From NCBI RefSeq assembly GCF_001593005.1, contig NZ_LQZQ01000023.1, forward strand, positions 1 to 64,000: a DNA stretch of 64,000 nt, written 5' to 3'. The stretch's first letter is position 1; the number at the start of each line of letters is the position of its first letter. The stretch is from Roseivirga ehrenbergii. GTDB lineage: Bacteria; Bacteroidota; Bacteroidia; Cytophagales; Cyclobacteriaceae. The position numbers and the translations under genes were made by a program. This document shows positions 35,090-45,038 of this stretch, in pieces. The notes under the pieces are model-generated. The model was not told the origin of the DNA. It worked only from the letters and a program-made list of their open reading frames with translations, and searched no databases.

Positions 35090-37003
35090 TTATGGTTTAC
35101 TTCCCTTTTTCTTAAACACTATCTGCCCTTCCTGCTTGGCTATAATTTGATTAAAAAACTCTTTAAGTAGAGGGTATTCATCAGGTAAGTAGCTTGTTTT
35201 ATACAAATTCAAGCGAATGACAACCTGAATCTTATCTCCCTGAACGCCCGAGAGGTAGGTGTACCTACCCCCATTATCAGGCAAAGCAATATTCTGACTT
35301 ACTGGCAACTCTTCTATTTCATAGCCCTCTGGAATAGTAACATTAAACATATAAGTATTAATTATGGGCGCAGAAAACTCAACTGGATAAAGTCGGGCTT
35401 CAAGTTTGAAGGGGTTTTCCTTGATAAACTTACTCAACACTGGATTCAAAAATATTTTATCCCCAATAAAACTCACACCGCTCTCTTTTGTAAAGTCAAA
35501 CTCACCCTCTACTGTATCTTTAGCTTCATCAGCATCCTTAAAAGAAACGTTTTCAATCTCTCCATCAAAATCTTCAAAAACATCATTTAAATCCTCTTTC
35601 TCAAGGTCTTCAATAGTGTCCCTTGTTAGAGTAGAGGCTGTCCCTTTGAACACAACATTCATGTTACCTTCTAAAACATCATCTTCATTTACCCATAAAT
35701 TACCTGTTACTATTTCAGTATCCGTTTCCTTATTCATACTCAGGTCAACCCATTCTGGCCCGCTTGATGTAATCTTGAGCCCCTGCCCATTAAGACAACT
35801 TGTTGGGAGTACGTTATAGGGTCTAAGTTTATTGGTAGCATCCATCAAGTAGGTTTTGCCATCTATAGTTGCTGATGCAATGGTTCTGTTAAATTGACTA
35901 ATTATAGGGACATAAGTATTTAAATAACCATGGCCACGTGTACTCAAAATAACGGGATCAGCACTTATGCCTGCATTTCTTAAAAACATAATCAGGGTCA
36001 TGTTGATTTCGGGAGCCGAAGCTTTTTTATCATCCCAAGTCTGGCGAGGGCTATTAAGCATATAAAGACCTCCTCTCTCATCCCATTCGTAATTATCCCT
36101 CACAAAATTATAGATTTCTATCAAGCTAGCTTCGTCATTCTTCCAGCCCTTATCGTCTGGATATGCCCTCTTAATTTGACCTGTGGCTTCTAATGCTTTA
36201 CCAAATACTTCATCCTTTAGTAAATCATCATTAATGGCCTCCCAGTTCTCCATATATACTTCCTTAAAGTAACCAGGTATATCAATAGCTTTAATTTCAA
36301 ACTCAATTTTTGATCTGAAATTCTCCATGGTTGCTACGTAAGGCTCATTGTCTAAAGCGGAAACATTTTTCATTACGATGTGATTTTTGCCACCAGAATT
36401 GTCAACAAATGCAGGCTGGATATAGCCCTTCATCATCGTTTGATAATCACCATACCTAGGTATATCAATCTCGTATTCAGAGTATCTCACGGGGATTGAC
36501 GTTTGGAATATCCATGCTGGAAGACGAGAGAAATCACCAGTTTTCCGCGTATAAGTATATTCTATTATAGAGCCCACTTTAACATCTGGGAGGGAAGCCT
36601 TTTTTGACCAAAGGTCATCATTGATTTTCTCATCAACCCAATCCCGTTTCCCCAATTCAGTTTTTACTATTTTTCCATTCTCCAAATTATATGTGGCAGC
36701 TTTCAATTTGCTAAGTCCATTCCCCTTTAAATAATCAAGCTTTATATCCGCCCATTTAAAACCTTCTTCTTTCAATATCTTAATTCGCACCAGTTGTGTA
36801 AGGTACACATCGAAACTACTTTCATTAAATATTGCTCTTCCTTTATCTACTAGGTAAACCGCAGCCGCTCCTGAATCGGGTGAATACACCGTCATTTCCA
36901 AATCTGCTTTATCTATTTTCCCAAATTCGTGGGATTCGACCTGTGCTGTGACATTAAAATAGCTCATACACAGAATAGTGACACACAAGATTACTCGTTC
37001 CAT
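35090..37003 (-). CDS. DUF3857/transglutaminase-like paralogue lacking the catalytic residues
   Basis: About 637 residues, signal peptide MERVILCVTILCMSYFNVTAQ. It has the same domain order as the downstream paralogue. The expected Cys position reads ASAPEINMTLIMFLR (about 330), with no Cys. The His position is QFNRTIASA (Arg in place of His, about 371). The Asp remains in YLMDATNK. It is therefore probably not a transglutaminase or peptidase; a binding or regulatory role is inferred. ATG 37003 is preferred over a TTG two codons upstream. A promoter-like TTTG / TAtcgTTTG pair is at 37108-37138. Confidence 0.83.
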   Translation of the reverse strand: MERVILCVTILCMSYFNVTAQVESHEFGKIDKADLEMTVYSPDSGAAAVYLVDKGRAIFNESSFDVYLTQLVRIKILKEEGFKWADIKLDYLKGNGLSKLKAATYNLENGKIVKTELGKRDWVDEKINDDLWSKKASLPDVKVGSIIEYTYTRKTGDFSRLPAWIFQTSIPVRYSEYEIDIPRYGDYQTMMKGYIQPAFVDNSGGKNHIVMKNVSALDNEPYVATMENFRSKIEFEIKAIDIPGYFKEVYMENWEAINDDLLKDEVFGKALEATGQIKRAYPDDKGWKNDEASLIEIYNFVRDNYEWDERGGLYMLNSPRQTWDDKKASAPEINMTLIMFLRNAGISADPVILSTRGHGYLNTYVPIISQFNRTIASATIDGKTYLMDATNKLRPYNVLPTSCLNGQGLKITSSGPEWVDLSMNKETDTEIVTGNLWVNEDDVLEGNMNVVFKGTASTLTRDTIEDLEKEDLNDVFEDFDGEIENVSFKDADEAKDTVEGEFDFTKESGVSFIGDKIFLNPVLSKFIKENPFKLEARLYPVEFSAPIINTYMFNVTIPEGYEIEELPVSQNIALPDNGGRYTYLSGVQGDKIQVVIRLNLYKTSYLPDEYPLLKEFFNQIIAKQEGQIVFKKKGSKP

Positions 37004-37107
37004 TTTCAAAAAATTATAAGGTTAACGTATCAAAATAGGACAAGCCTACCTTCAACGCAAGAAAAACCTAATATATTCACCCTATTATTTTAAATAAGTC
37101 AATCAAT

Positions 37108-37138
37108 CAAACGATAGTGTCTTTTGACTGCGGTCAAA
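37108..37138 (-). promoter_or_regulatory. Candidate promoter of the transglutaminase pair
   Basis: On the minus strand TTTG (37138-37135) is followed after 18 bp by TATCGTTTG (37116-37108), close to the Bacteroidota TTTG-N19-TAnnTTTG form. It is about 105 bp before the ATG. It overlaps a TTTTGAC/GTCAAAA inverted repeat. Confidence 0.35.
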
Positions 37139-37153
37139 AACAACATTAAGGAG

Positions 37154-37186
37154 ACAAAAAAACCACCCCTTTGCAGAGGTGGTTTT
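37154..37186. terminator. Terminator, copy 2 of the duplicated 33-mer
   Basis: Identical in all 33 bases to 33119-33151, same orientation. It lies just downstream of the sod gene on the minus strand and ends that transcript before the transglutaminase pair. Confidence 0.85.
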
Positions 37187-37209
37187 GAATTCATCAAGAT
37201 TTTAGAATC

Positions 37210-37815
37210 TTACTTTCCTTCGTTGTATCTTCTGGTTACTTCGCCCCAGTTAATTACGTTAAAGAAAGCGCTGATATAATCAGGTCTTCTGTTTTGGTAG
37301 TTCAAGTAATAAGCGTGTTCCCAAACATCAAGGCCCAAAATTGGCTTTCCGCCACAGCCTACATTTGGCATCATTGGGTTGTCTTGGTTAGGAGAAGAGC
37401 AAACCTCTACTTTGCCACCAGAGTGAACGCAAAGCCAAGCCCAACCAGAACCAAATCTTGTCGCTGCTGCTTTAGAGAAAGCATCTTTAAAGCCATCGAA
37501 AGATCCAAAAGCTGAATCGATTGCTGCGGCTAGATCGCCAGAAGGCTTACCTCCACCGTTTGGAGACATTACTGTCCAAAAAAGATCGTGGTTATAATAA
37601 CCACCACCGTTATTTCTTACCGCTGCATTATCAGTATGGTTCGCCAAAAGTTCTTCAATACTTTTGCCCGCCATTTCAGTACCTTCAATTGCTGCGTTCA
37701 GGTTGTTTGTATAACCTGCATGATGTTTATCGTGATGGATTTCCATCGTTCTTGCATCTACATGCGGTTCAAGCGCGTCAAATGCATATGGTAAATCTGG
37801 AAGTTTAAATGCCAT
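37210..37815 (-). CDS. sodB: Superoxide dismutase, Mn/Fe family
   Basis: 201 residues. Metal ligands are in [15 protein letters not shown] (first His), [13 protein letters not shown] (second His), and [18 protein letters not shown] (Asp and His). It converts superoxide to hydrogen peroxide and oxygen in the cytoplasm; no signal peptide. The metal is not certain from the sequence. The symbol is the Fe-type name used by default and could be sodA. The terminator directly follows. Confidence 0.93.
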   Translation of the reverse strand: MAFKLPDLPYAFDALEPHVDARTMEIHHDKHHAGYTNNLNAAIEGTEMAGKSIEELLANHTDNAAVRNNGGGYYNHDLFWTVMSPNGGGKPSGDLAAAIDSAFGSFDGFKDAFSKAAATRFGSGWAWLCVHSGGKVEVCSSPNQDNPMMPNVGCGGKPILGLDVWEHAYYLNYQNRRPDYISAFFNVINWGEVTRRYNEGK

Positions 37816-37844
37816 GTCTATTTATATTTATGTTGAACAAAAAT

Positions 37845-38294
37845 TTATGGTCTCAATTTAGAAAAAAACGATTTCATTAGTGCTTCACTCTCTACTGCTA
37901 ACAAGCCTCCTACCACTTCTGTTTTAGGATGTAGCAAGTTTCTTTGGTGAATGCTGTATCCTCTTCGGATATCCTTGGCTCCGTACACCAATTTACCTAA
38001 CTGCGCCCAATATTGAGCTCCGGCACACATGACGCAGGGCTCTAACGTAACATACAAAGTGCACTCTTTCAAGTATTTTGCCCCTAAATAATTAAAGGCC
38101 GAAGTCAGTGCCAGCATTTCTGCATGAGCAGTAACATCATTCAATTGCTCTGTTTGATTATAAGCTCGGGCAATTATTCGTTTTTCAGCGACTACTACAG
38201 CCCCAACAGGAACTTCTCCCCTGTCGAAAGCCATTTGGGCTTGCTTTAAAGCCTCACCCATGAAAAACTCGTCTTTATGTACTGATAGTTCCAA
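37845..38294 (-). CDS. tadA: tRNA-specific adenosine deaminase
   Basis: 149 residues. Zinc site HAEMLAL (HAE, catalytic Glu) and PCVMCAGA (PCxxC) match TadA; GEVPVGAVVV and NLLHPKTEV fit the family. It converts A34 to inosine in tRNA-Arg(ACG). The start is TTG at 38294, since the segment HKDEFFMGEALKQA before the first ATG is conserved in the family. It reads in the same direction as sodB, 29 bp upstream, and may share its transcript. Confidence 0.9.
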   Translation of the reverse strand: MELSVHKDEFFMGEALKQAQMAFDRGEVPVGAVVVAEKRIIARAYNQTEQLNDVTAHAEMLALTSAFNYLGAKYLKECTLYVTLEPCVMCAGAQYWAQLGKLVYGAKDIRRGYSIHQRNLLHPKTEVVGGLLAVESEALMKSFFSKLRP

Positions 38295-38415
38295 AGTTCA
38301 AACGTTTTATTTACCCCAAGGGGCTATTGAAAGCGAAAATCTTTTCAGAATAAGTAAAGATTAAAAGTCTCTTTCGATTGAAGCCTAATATTAGCCCCAT
38401 TTGCTAAAACAATTA

Positions 38416-38423
38416 CTAAATTT
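38416..38423 (+). promoter_or_regulatory. Candidate -7 promoter element before aspS
   Basis: TAAATTTG is an exact match to TAnnTTTG. It is 26 bp before the aspS ATG. The nearest TTTG upstream is only 13 bp away, shorter than usual. Confidence 0.4.
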
Positions 38424-38449
38424 GCGGCTCAATTTTACGAAAGCATACC

Positions 38450-40195
38450 ATGTTAAGAACGCATACCTGTGGCGAATTAAGAGAAAGCAATAGCAACGAG
38501 CAAGTTACACTTTGTGGTTGGGTACAGCGGTCGCGCGATAAAGGCGGCCTCATGTGGACCGACTTAAGAGACCGTTACGGTATTACTCAGCTTTCTTTTG
38601 AAGAAGGAAGTACTCCTGCAGAAGTGTTGGAAACGGCCAGAAAACTAGGGCGTGAATTCGTTGTGAAAGCGACAGGAACCGTGGTAGAGCGCTATTCTAA
38701 AAACGACAACATTCCTACAGGAGGTATCGAAATTAAAGTTGAAAGCCTAGAAATTTTGAATGGCTCAAAGGTTCCTCCTTTCATTATTGAAGACGACACC
38801 GATGGCGGTGAAGAACTCAGAATGAAATACCGCTACTTGGATTTACGTAGAAACGCGGTGCGCAGCAAGCTGCAATTGCGCTCTAAGTTGGCCATGGCCG
38901 TTCGTAATTACTTAACCGAACAAGACTTTATTGAGGTTGAAACACCAGTATTGATCAAGTCTACGCCAGAAGGAGCGCGTGATTTCGTGGTGCCTTCTAG
39001 AATGAACCAAGGTGAGTTTTATGCGCTGCCGCAATCACCACAAACCTTTAAGCAATTGCTGATGGTTTCTGGTTTCGATAGGTATTTCCAAATCGTAAAA
39101 TGCTTTAGAGATGAAGACCTAAGGGCCGATCGCCAGCCTGAGTTTACTCAAATTGACTGCGAAATGTCTTTCGTAAATCAAGAAGACATTCTGAATACAT
39201 TCGAAGGCATGACCCGCCACATGTTCTCTGCCGTAAGAGGTGTAGAATTGGGCGACTTCCCTCACATGACTTATGCTGATGCCATGCGCAAATACGGCAA
39301 CGATAAACCCGACATCCGTTTTGGGATGGAGTTTATTGAACTAAACGAGTTGGCACAAAACAAAGGCTTTAGCATTTTCGATCAGGCAGAATTGGTGGTT
39401 GGAATTTGTGCCGAAGGTTGTGCCGAATACACCCGCAAGCAATTAGATGCCCTCACTGATTTTGTGAAAAGACCACAAATTGGCGCCAAGGGTTTGGTAT
39501 ATGTGAAATGCAATACCGATGGTACTTTCAAATCTTCTGTAGATAAGTTCTATTCTCAAGAAGACTTAAAGGCTTGGGCAGAAAAAGCTGGAGCAAAAGC
39601 TGGCGACTTAATTTTAGTACTTAGCGGAACCACTAACGAAACCCGCAAGCAAATGAGCGAATTGCGTTTGCACATGGGTAAAGAATTGGGCTTACGTGAT
39701 AAAAATACTTTCCAACCACTTTGGGTAATCGATTTCCCGCTGTTGGAATGGGATGAAGAAACCGAGCGTTTCCACGCCATGCACCATCCATTCACTTCAC
39801 CAAAGGCGGAAGACATGGCTTTACTTGATACCGACCCAGGAAAAGTAAGGGCCAATGCTTACGATTTAGTCATTAACGGTGTTGAAATTGGTGGTGGTTC
39901 AATCAGGATTCACGACCGCGCTACACAGCAGCTGATGTTTAAACATTTAGGTTTTACAGAAGACGAAGCCAAAGCCCAGTTCGGATTTTTAATGGACGCT
40001 TTCGAATATGGTGCACCTCCACACGGTGGTATCGCTTTCGGTTTCGATAGGCTTTGCGCCATGTTTGGTGGTTCAGACAGTATCAGAGATTACATTGCCT
40101 TCCCTAAAAATACTTCGGGCAGAGACGTAATGATTGATTCACCTTCTACTATTGATGAAGCACAGCTCAAAGAGTTAGGTATAAACCTGAGATAA
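38450..40195 (+). CDS. aspS: Aspartyl-tRNA synthetase
   Basis: 581 residues, normal bacterial length. The OB-fold anticodon domain is at about 1-105. Class II motif 2 is in [16 protein letters not shown] with the ATP-binding Arg, and motif 3 is in [10 protein letters not shown]. The bacterial GAD insertion domain is at about 290-410 ([22 protein letters not shown]). It charges tRNA-Asp with aspartate in the cytoplasm. Start ATG at 38450. It begins a plus-strand series but is separated from the Rsb module by 75 bp. Confidence 0.97.
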   Translation: MLRTHTCGELRESNSNEQVTLCGWVQRSRDKGGLMWTDLRDRYGITQLSFEEGSTPAEVLETARKLGREFVVKATGTVVERYSKNDNIPTGGIEIKVESLEILNGSKVPPFIIEDDTDGGEELRMKYRYLDLRRNAVRSKLQLRSKLAMAVRNYLTEQDFIEVETPVLIKSTPEGARDFVVPSRMNQGEFYALPQSPQTFKQLLMVSGFDRYFQIVKCFRDEDLRADRQPEFTQIDCEMSFVNQEDILNTFEGMTRHMFSAVRGVELGDFPHMTYADAMRKYGNDKPDIRFGMEFIELNELAQNKGFSIFDQAELVVGICAEGCAEYTRKQLDALTDFVKRPQIGAKGLVYVKCNTDGTFKSSVDKFYSQEDLKAWAEKAGAKAGDLILVLSGTTNETRKQMSELRLHMGKELGLRDKNTFQPLWVIDFPLLEWDEETERFHAMHHPFTSPKAEDMALLDTDPGKVRANAYDLVINGVEIGGGSIRIHDRATQQLMFKHLGFTEDEAKAQFGFLMDAFEYGAPPHGGIAFGFDRLCAMFGGSDSIRDYIAFPKNTSGRDVMIDSPSTIDEAQLKELGINLR

Positions 40196-40270
40196 GCCGT
40201 TTACTTAAAGTTTAGTTTTAAGATTTGGCCGTATCGTTAAATTCGTAAATTCGGGCGCGTCTAAAAACTG

Positions 40271-42343
40271 ATGAAAACCAAGCTTACAAAAAAATTCTAT
40301 ATGCGTATTAGCCTAGTGGTAGCCCTGCTGCTCTGGCTAATCATGACGCTGTTGGATGTTTTGCAGGTTTTGGCCTTCAGAAGCGATGTCGATTTAGGTA
40401 TTTCCCCTGTCGTTCCTGTCCTTATTATGGACTTCTTTTTTGTTTTTCTGGTGCTGTATTACCGCCTTAGAATCACAAAATTAGAAAGCACAGACTTTAT
40501 AGATTACCTCTGGCGAGTATTTGCCATTGGCCTTGTAGCCACATTGGTTTCAGTTGCTATTGGATTATTCAACAGTTCCATTGCCGATTCCGCACTGGCC
40601 AAAAACCCGTTTTTAGAGGAGGTGCTCTTTAGCATCAGGTTCGGAATGGTTTCTGTTTTTCTGATTTCCACTTTTACTGTATGGAAAAAGCTCATTCTCT
40701 ACCAAAAATCTAAAAGACTGGTTCTATGGTGGAATGTATTCGAAGGCATTGTGTTGCTTTCTATATTTTTCGACCTCACAGGTGCAGAACTTCAAACCAG
40801 TGATTTGTTCAAAGTTCTCTTTGGAATAATTACGCTAATGGCGCTTATTCTATCGGCCAATTTAAAGTGGGTAGCATACCTAAACTTTAAGCAAAAGTGG
40901 AAAAGCATTTTGCTCATTCTACTGATTACGATTTACCTCGGTTATTTTTTCGCCTCCATTTATGTTCCAGGTGAGGACACAATGGATAACCTAAAATCCA
41001 TTGACAATCTCTTTGTCATTTCGCTGTTCGTATTCTTGCTTTTTTATAGCATTTTTTCACTTCTCGTAATTCTATTTAACCTTCCTACTTCGTCTGTTTT
41101 TGAGAAGAAAATGGAAGAGGCCATTAACTTCCAGCGCCTAAGCCAATCTATTCAACAAGGAGAAAACGAAAACCAAATTTTCGACATTCTATTAACCAGC
41201 TCAATGAGTGCAGTATATGCTGATGCGGGCTGGTTAGAAATCGATCGTAATAAGCAGGGAACAGAAGAGTTGGAAGTCAGAAGAAAAAATCTGAGCCCTA
41301 CAAACCGACTGGAGGTAATAGAACAAATCAAAACAAGTAAGCAAAAATCGGTACTTAAAAACCCGCTTTCAAAGGCCACTGAGCAAGACCAAACTTTAGT
41401 TGTTTTCAAGAAATCCAATTTCAGGTCGGTACTTATTGTTCCTTTAGTAATTCAAGAAAAAGTGGCAGGCCACATGTATTTGCTTAACGAACTGAGCGAT
41501 GGCTTTAACAAAGAGATGATTAACATCATCAACACCTTTGCCAGCCAAGCCAGTATTTCTATTGAAAACTTCCGCCTTTTAGGCGAAGCTTTAGAAAATG
41601 AACGCTATAAAAAGGAGCTCAACATTGCTAAAAAAGTACAGCGAGCTCTTTTGCCCGAGAACCTAGATCACGACTCTTGTTTCCAGATTCATGCTTATAC
41701 CCAAGCACCCGATGAAGTTGGGGGTGATTATTATGACACTTTTAAGCTGAGTGATCATAAGTTTGTTGTGGTTATTGGAGATGTTTCCGGAAAAGGAACT
41801 TCAGCCGCTTTCCACATGTCGCAAATGAAGGGCATTTTTCAAAGTTTGGTTCAGCTAGACCTTGCCCCCGATGAGTTTTTGGTCAAAGCTAACAAGGCCT
41901 TGAGTGGCTGTTTAGAGAAAACCTCATTCATCACACTTTCCTATTTTGTGATTGATACCGAGCGTAGATCTGTTGAGTATTCTAGAGCAGGCCATTGCCC
42001 AACGCTCTTCTATTCTAGCCAAAACGCAAGTGCCGAATTTCTTGAAAATAAGGGTTTAGGGTTGGGAATTTTACGTAACGACAGTTTTAAAAACTATGTA
42101 TTCGTTAATAAAATAACTTTCCAAAAAGATGATATCATAGTATTATACACCGATGGTATCTCAGAAGCTTCCAACCATTCTGGCGAGGAATTTGGTTACG
42201 AGAGGATGAAAAAGATATTGACCGACAACGCCAAATACGATGCGGTTTCAATTCAAAAAACATTTATAAAAAAGCTCTTTGAGTTTTGTGAGGATAAAAA
42301 TTTAAATGATGACTACACTATGGTGGTGATCAAGTTCAAATAA
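40271..42343 (+). CDS. Membrane SpoIIE/RsbU-like PP2C phosphatase with GAF domain
   Basis: 690 residues. Residues 1-270 hold seven or eight hydrophobic segments. A GAF-like domain occupies about 290-440, ending in FASQASISIENFRLL. The PPM phosphatase domain is at about 455-690, with the metal-binding GGDYYDTF, GDVSGKGTSAAFHM and YTDGISEA. Known family role: dephosphorylate a STAS anti-anti-sigma factor. This is the signal-receiving phosphatase of a partner switch, located in the inner membrane. The next two genes encode the matching STAS and kinase-like proteins at gaps of 17 and -11 bp. Confidence 0.88.
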   Translation: MKTKLTKKFYMRISLVVALLLWLIMTLLDVLQVLAFRSDVDLGISPVVPVLIMDFFFVFLVLYYRLRITKLESTDFIDYLWRVFAIGLVATLVSVAIGLFNSSIADSALAKNPFLEEVLFSIRFGMVSVFLISTFTVWKKLILYQKSKRLVLWWNVFEGIVLLSIFFDLTGAELQTSDLFKVLFGIITLMALILSANLKWVAYLNFKQKWKSILLILLITIYLGYFFASIYVPGEDTMDNLKSIDNLFVISLFVFLLFYSIFSLLVILFNLPTSSVFEKKMEEAINFQRLSQSIQQGENENQIFDILLTSSMSAVYADAGWLEIDRNKQGTEELEVRRKNLSPTNRLEVIEQIKTSKQKSVLKNPLSKATEQDQTLVVFKKSNFRSVLIVPLVIQEKVAGHMYLLNELSDGFNKEMINIINTFASQASISIENFRLLGEALENERYKKELNIAKKVQRALLPENLDHDSCFQIHAYTQAPDEVGGDYYDTFKLSDHKFVVVIGDVSGKGTSAAFHMSQMKGIFQSLVQLDLAPDEFLVKANKALSGCLEKTSFITLSYFVIDTERRSVEYSRAGHCPTLFYSSQNASAEFLENKGLGLGILRNDSFKNYVFVNKITFQKDDIIVLYTDGISEASNHSGEEFGYERMKKILTDNAKYDAVSIQKTFIKKLFEFCEDKNLNDDYTMVVIKFK

Positions 42344-42360
42344 AGAACGTATAAAAGCTT

Positions 42361-42705
42361 ATGTTAGAAATTGTACAGACCAATGAAAACAATTATATCT
42401 CCATTGCCGTAACAGGAGATGCAGATGCCAGTTCTTCCATAAAGTTGGACAAAGGGCTTCGCTCGGCTTTTGACGAAAGCCATAGTAATATCATAGTAGA
42501 TTGTACTAACCTTAACTATATTTCTTCTGCCGGACTGGGCGTATTCATGTCCTACATCGAAGAAATAAATCAAACCAATACCACCTTTGTTATTTACGGC
42601 CTATCCGAAAAAGTGCTCAAAGTTTTTGGCATACTCGGTTTAGACCAATTGCTTATACTTAGAAAAACAAAAGAAGAAGCTTTAGCAGAAATAAATGGCC
42701 TATAG
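42361..42705 (+). CDS. STAS-domain anti-sigma factor antagonist (RsbV/SpoIIAA-like)
   Basis: 114 residues forming one STAS domain. The phosphorylatable Ser is in DCTNLNYISSAGLGVFMSY, one of the two Ser of ISSAG. In this family the unphosphorylated form binds the partner kinase and releases the sigma factor or other target; the upstream PP2C protein would dephosphorylate it. Its last 11 bp overlap the next gene. Confidence 0.88.
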   Translation: MLEIVQTNENNYISIAVTGDADASSSIKLDKGLRSAFDESHSNIIVDCTNLNYISSAGLGVFMSYIEEINQTNTTFVIYGLSEKVLKVFGILGLDQLLILRKTKEEALAEINGL

Positions 42706-43114
42706 TTTTAACATACCTTACAGCAAAAACAAACTCAGGTTGATGCGAAAATTTGTGACCAAAGTGTTACATGAGCATTCTGTGCCTGATATTGAAACCA
42801 ATATGATGGTGTTGGCAGTGGATGAGGTATGTGCAAACATTATTATCCATGGCCAATGCTCAGACCTTGAAGATTATGTAAAGATTTCCATCAGCTTTAA
42901 TAAAGAAGGCGTTTGGTTCGACATTATCGACAAAGGGGCTGCCTTCGACATTATAAAATACAACGAACCTATTTTGGGCGATTTAATCCGTACCAAACAA
43001 AAGGGAGGTGTAGGTATTATGTTGGTGAAGAAAATCATGGACAAAATAGAATTTGATTCAAGCCCGAATCAAAACACCTTGCGTTTGTTCAAAAATGTGA
43101 CTTTCGAAAAGTAA
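42695..43114 (+). CDS. RsbW-like serine kinase / anti-sigma factor
   Basis: 139 residues with a HATPase_c fold: the N box is in AVDEVCANIIIHGQ, G1-like DIIDKGAAFD, G2 KQKGGVGIMLVKKIMD. It belongs to the SpoIIAB/RsbW family, which phosphorylates the STAS partner and holds its target inactive. Typical sigma-B genes are not known in Bacteroidota, so the output could be another factor. It overlaps the STAS gene, and the PpiC gene starts 7 bp after it. Confidence 0.87.
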   Translation: MAYSFNIPYSKNKLRLMRKFVTKVLHEHSVPDIETNMMVLAVDEVCANIIIHGQCSDLEDYVKISISFNKEGVWFDIIDKGAAFDIIKYNEPILGDLIRTKQKGGVGIMLVKKIMDKIEFDSSPNQNTLRLFKNVTFEK

Positions 43115-43121
43115 CCCTGCC

Positions 43122-45038
43122 ATGCGTTTTCTAGCAATATTCACTTTCTGCTTCTATTCCTTTGCCCCAATTATGGCTTTTCAAGAAAGCCAAAGCATAG
43201 CTAAACTCAATGGCGTTTCTATTTCTAAAGCCGAATTTCTTTATGCTTTTAATAAAAACCATAAGGCAAATACACCTGTAGTTTACGATTCGCTTGAAAA
43301 GTATTTAAACCAATATATTGACTTTAAGCTGAAAGTATTGGCGGCTAAAAAAGCTGGTATTGGTAATTCAGAAACATTTCAGAATGAGTACAACGGATAC
43401 GTCTCCCAAATTCAAAAGCCATATTTACAAAACCCGGTATCTGAAGAAAGCCTTATTTTAGAAGTGTATGATAGACTAAAATATGAGGTTAATGCTTCAC
43501 ATATTCTTGTCAGAATAGCCAATGAATCCAACCCTATGGATACCTTGGCTGCTTATCAGAAAACAGACAGCCTAAGAAGGTTAGCCCTAAACGGAGCTGA
43601 TTTTGCGCTTTTGGCTATAAACAACTCACAAGATGGGTCGGCCAAAAATGGCGGAAGCCTAGGTTGGTTTACTGCCATGTCTATGGTTTACCCTTTTGAA
43701 AATGGGGCCTATGAAACGCCCGTAGGTGGTATTTCGAAAATTATCCGTTCGCAGTTCGGTTATCATATCATTAAAGTAAACGACAAGAGGTTAGCCAAAG
43801 GCAGGGTAAAAACTTCACACATTTTTCTAACTAAAAATGGCCGATCAAGAGAAAGTGGAAACCAATTGATTAAAACGATTTACGATTCCATTCAAAACGG
43901 TGGCGACTGGAAAGCACTCTGCAAACAATACACAGATGATAGCCAAACGCGGCTGAATGGAGGTTCTCTACCCTATGTGGGAACTGGGGAATTACCAGAT
44001 GAATTTTTAAAAGTTGCTTACAGCATTGAAACCCCTGGCGATATTGCTCCACCTTTAGAAGCATCATATGGCTGGCACATTATCCGCCTTGATGCCATAG
44101 AAAAAATGCCTTCATTGGAAGAAATGAGAACGAAAATTTCTGAGAACATAAGGCGTTCGGGTAGAAATCAATTATCGCCAGAGGTATTGGTCAATAAACT
44201 CAAAAACGAAAACGGGTTTGAACAAGACTTACCCAAACTCCAAAATACCATAGCCCAAATTGCTGCTGTTGGTTTACCCAATTTAGATTTAGCCAGCCTC
44301 AACAATCAAACTGTTTTTAAAATTGGCGCAAAAGAAATCCCGTATTCTGAATTTTTTAGATCATTGGGTAATGCTAACCAAATTACCGTTACCTCACTTT
44401 GGAACAGATACAAGCTGTTTGAACGAGAGCAAATCATTCTTTATGAAGACAGCCTAGCACCAGAAAAATATTCGGAATATGGCTTTTTACTTAACGAGTA
44501 CAAAGAAGGCTTAATGCTTTTCGAAATCATGGAAAAAGAGGTTTGGAATAAAGCTGCAGAAGATAGCATCGGCCTTAACTCCTACTTCAACTCAAACAAA
44601 AAGAACTATGTAGCTCCAGAAAGGGCATCGGTTTGGGTTATTGAGTCAGCCAATTCAGAAAGTCTTGAAAAGGTAGTCGATACTTTCAAATGGGATCAGA
44701 GTACTTCATTTGAAAACGCACTTAAAGCTCAGCTTGAGCCTGAAGTATTTAGTGCGTTAAAAATTGCTAAAAGAACATATCAACGAGAGGATTTACCTAA
44801 TTTCGCACAAAACTGGAAAGAACAGGTTCTTTTCAGTCAGCTTTCTGAAAAGCGAGTTTACGCCATTGAAGAAATAATCCCCAAAGGTTTATATCGTTTA
44901 GAAGAAATAAAAGGCCTTGTTATGGCCGACTATCAGGATTGGTTGGAAAAAGAATGGGTGAAATCTCTAAGAAAGGCCAATCGGATTGAAATTGACACAA
45001 AACTATTGAAGCAAATTGCTTCTGATGAAAAAAGGTAA
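43122..45038 (+). CDS. Periplasmic PpiC-type peptidyl-prolyl isomerase with two parvulin domains
   Basis: 638 residues, signal peptide MRFLAIFTFCFYSFAPIMAF. A SurA-like N-terminal helical region (about 25-125) is followed by parvulin domains at about 120-225 (NASHILVRIAN, GGSLGWFTAMSMVYPFE, FGYHIIKV) and 225-330 (KTSHIFLTKNG, GGSLPYVGTGELPDEF, YGWHIIRL). The C-terminal half is helical. It aids folding of outer-membrane proteins. It overlaps the next gene by 14 bp and is part of a set of three. Confidence 0.88.
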   Translation: MRFLAIFTFCFYSFAPIMAFQESQSIAKLNGVSISKAEFLYAFNKNHKANTPVVYDSLEKYLNQYIDFKLKVLAAKKAGIGNSETFQNEYNGYVSQIQKPYLQNPVSEESLILEVYDRLKYEVNASHILVRIANESNPMDTLAAYQKTDSLRRLALNGADFALLAINNSQDGSAKNGGSLGWFTAMSMVYPFENGAYETPVGGISKIIRSQFGYHIIKVNDKRLAKGRVKTSHIFLTKNGRSRESGNQLIKTIYDSIQNGGDWKALCKQYTDDSQTRLNGGSLPYVGTGELPDEFLKVAYSIETPGDIAPPLEASYGWHIIRLDAIEKMPSLEEMRTKISENIRRSGRNQLSPEVLVNKLKNENGFEQDLPKLQNTIAQIAAVGLPNLDLASLNNQTVFKIGAKEIPYSEFFRSLGNANQITVTSLWNRYKLFEREQIILYEDSLAPEKYSEYGFLLNEYKEGLMLFEIMEKEVWNKAAEDSIGLNSYFNSNKKNYVAPERASVWVIESANSESLEKVVDTFKWDQSTSFENALKAQLEPEVFSALKIAKRTYQREDLPNFAQNWKEQVLFSQLSEKRVYAIEEIIPKGLYRLEEIKGLVMADYQDWLEKEWVKSLRKANRIEIDTKLLKQIASDEKR

